From the NCBI GenBank assembly GCA_022571135.1, contig JACZYK010000028.1, positions 1 to 15,703 of the forward strand: a stretch of DNA of 15,703 nucleotides, written 5' to 3'. The position numbers and the translations under genes were made by a program. Positions 15,671 to 15,703 of the stretch are shown piece after piece (the first letter of the stretch is position 1; each line of letters starts with the position of its first letter). The notes beneath the pieces are model-generated. The model worked only from the letters and a program-made list of their open reading frames with translations, was not told where the DNA came from and made no database searches. Source of the stretch: Bacteroidota bacterium. Its GTDB lineage: Bacteria; Bacteroidota; Rhodothermia; Rhodothermales; UBA10348.

Positions 15671-15703
15671 CAGGAATTCTAGTGGAAGTGTGCAAGGTCA
15701 TGT

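Overview
The window reads as a piece of chromosome from a free-living bacterium related to Bacteroidota, most likely the Rhodothermota/Rhodothermales side. This is an inference from family knowledge, since no rRNA is present. Three items support it: a tiny bTHX ribosomal protein gene, a LuxE-like acyl-protein synthetase of the kind common in Bacteroidota, and a truncated protein at the left edge resembling a small conserved Bacteroidota family. Base composition looks mid-50s percent GC. Shine-Dalgarno use is uneven: strong before the SDR and purM genes, absent or weak before THX, plsY, parC and the MFS gene.

Left part (1-2216): the N-terminal fragment of a conserved hypothetical gene runs off the left edge on the minus strand, divergent from an SDR oxidoreductase. 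The SDR gene converges on a minus-strand protein whose first ~160 residues look like a stretched UPF0047/YjbQ domain, followed by about 200 residues I cannot assign. A perfect TTGACA and a 22-bp tandem duplication lie at its 5' end.

Middle part (2217-7858): a 33-residue bTHX gene with its own hairpin terminator is followed by a tight plus-strand group. It consists of a secreted M14 zinc carboxypeptidase, a LuxE-like AMP-forming acyl synthetase, a LiuC-like crotonase and purM, with gaps of 3 to 22 bases. plsY follows after about 115 bases.

Right part (7859-15703): a 71-bp inverted-repeat element sits between plsY and gpsA. After gpsA come an AlbA/Schlafen-domain protein, a ParC-like and a ParE-like type IIA topoisomerase pair, a convergent MFS transporter, and tRNA-Lys(CUU) with a 14-bp terminator-like hairpin. 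plsY and gpsA together supply and acylate glycerol-3-phosphate for phospholipid synthesis. purM is purine biosynthesis, and parC/parE serve chromosome decatenation. The window is mainly housekeeping. I see no CRISPR, prophage, toxin-antitoxin or recognised defence system. The less ordinary parts are the UPF0047-like protein, the acyl synthetase/crotonase pair and the palindromic element.
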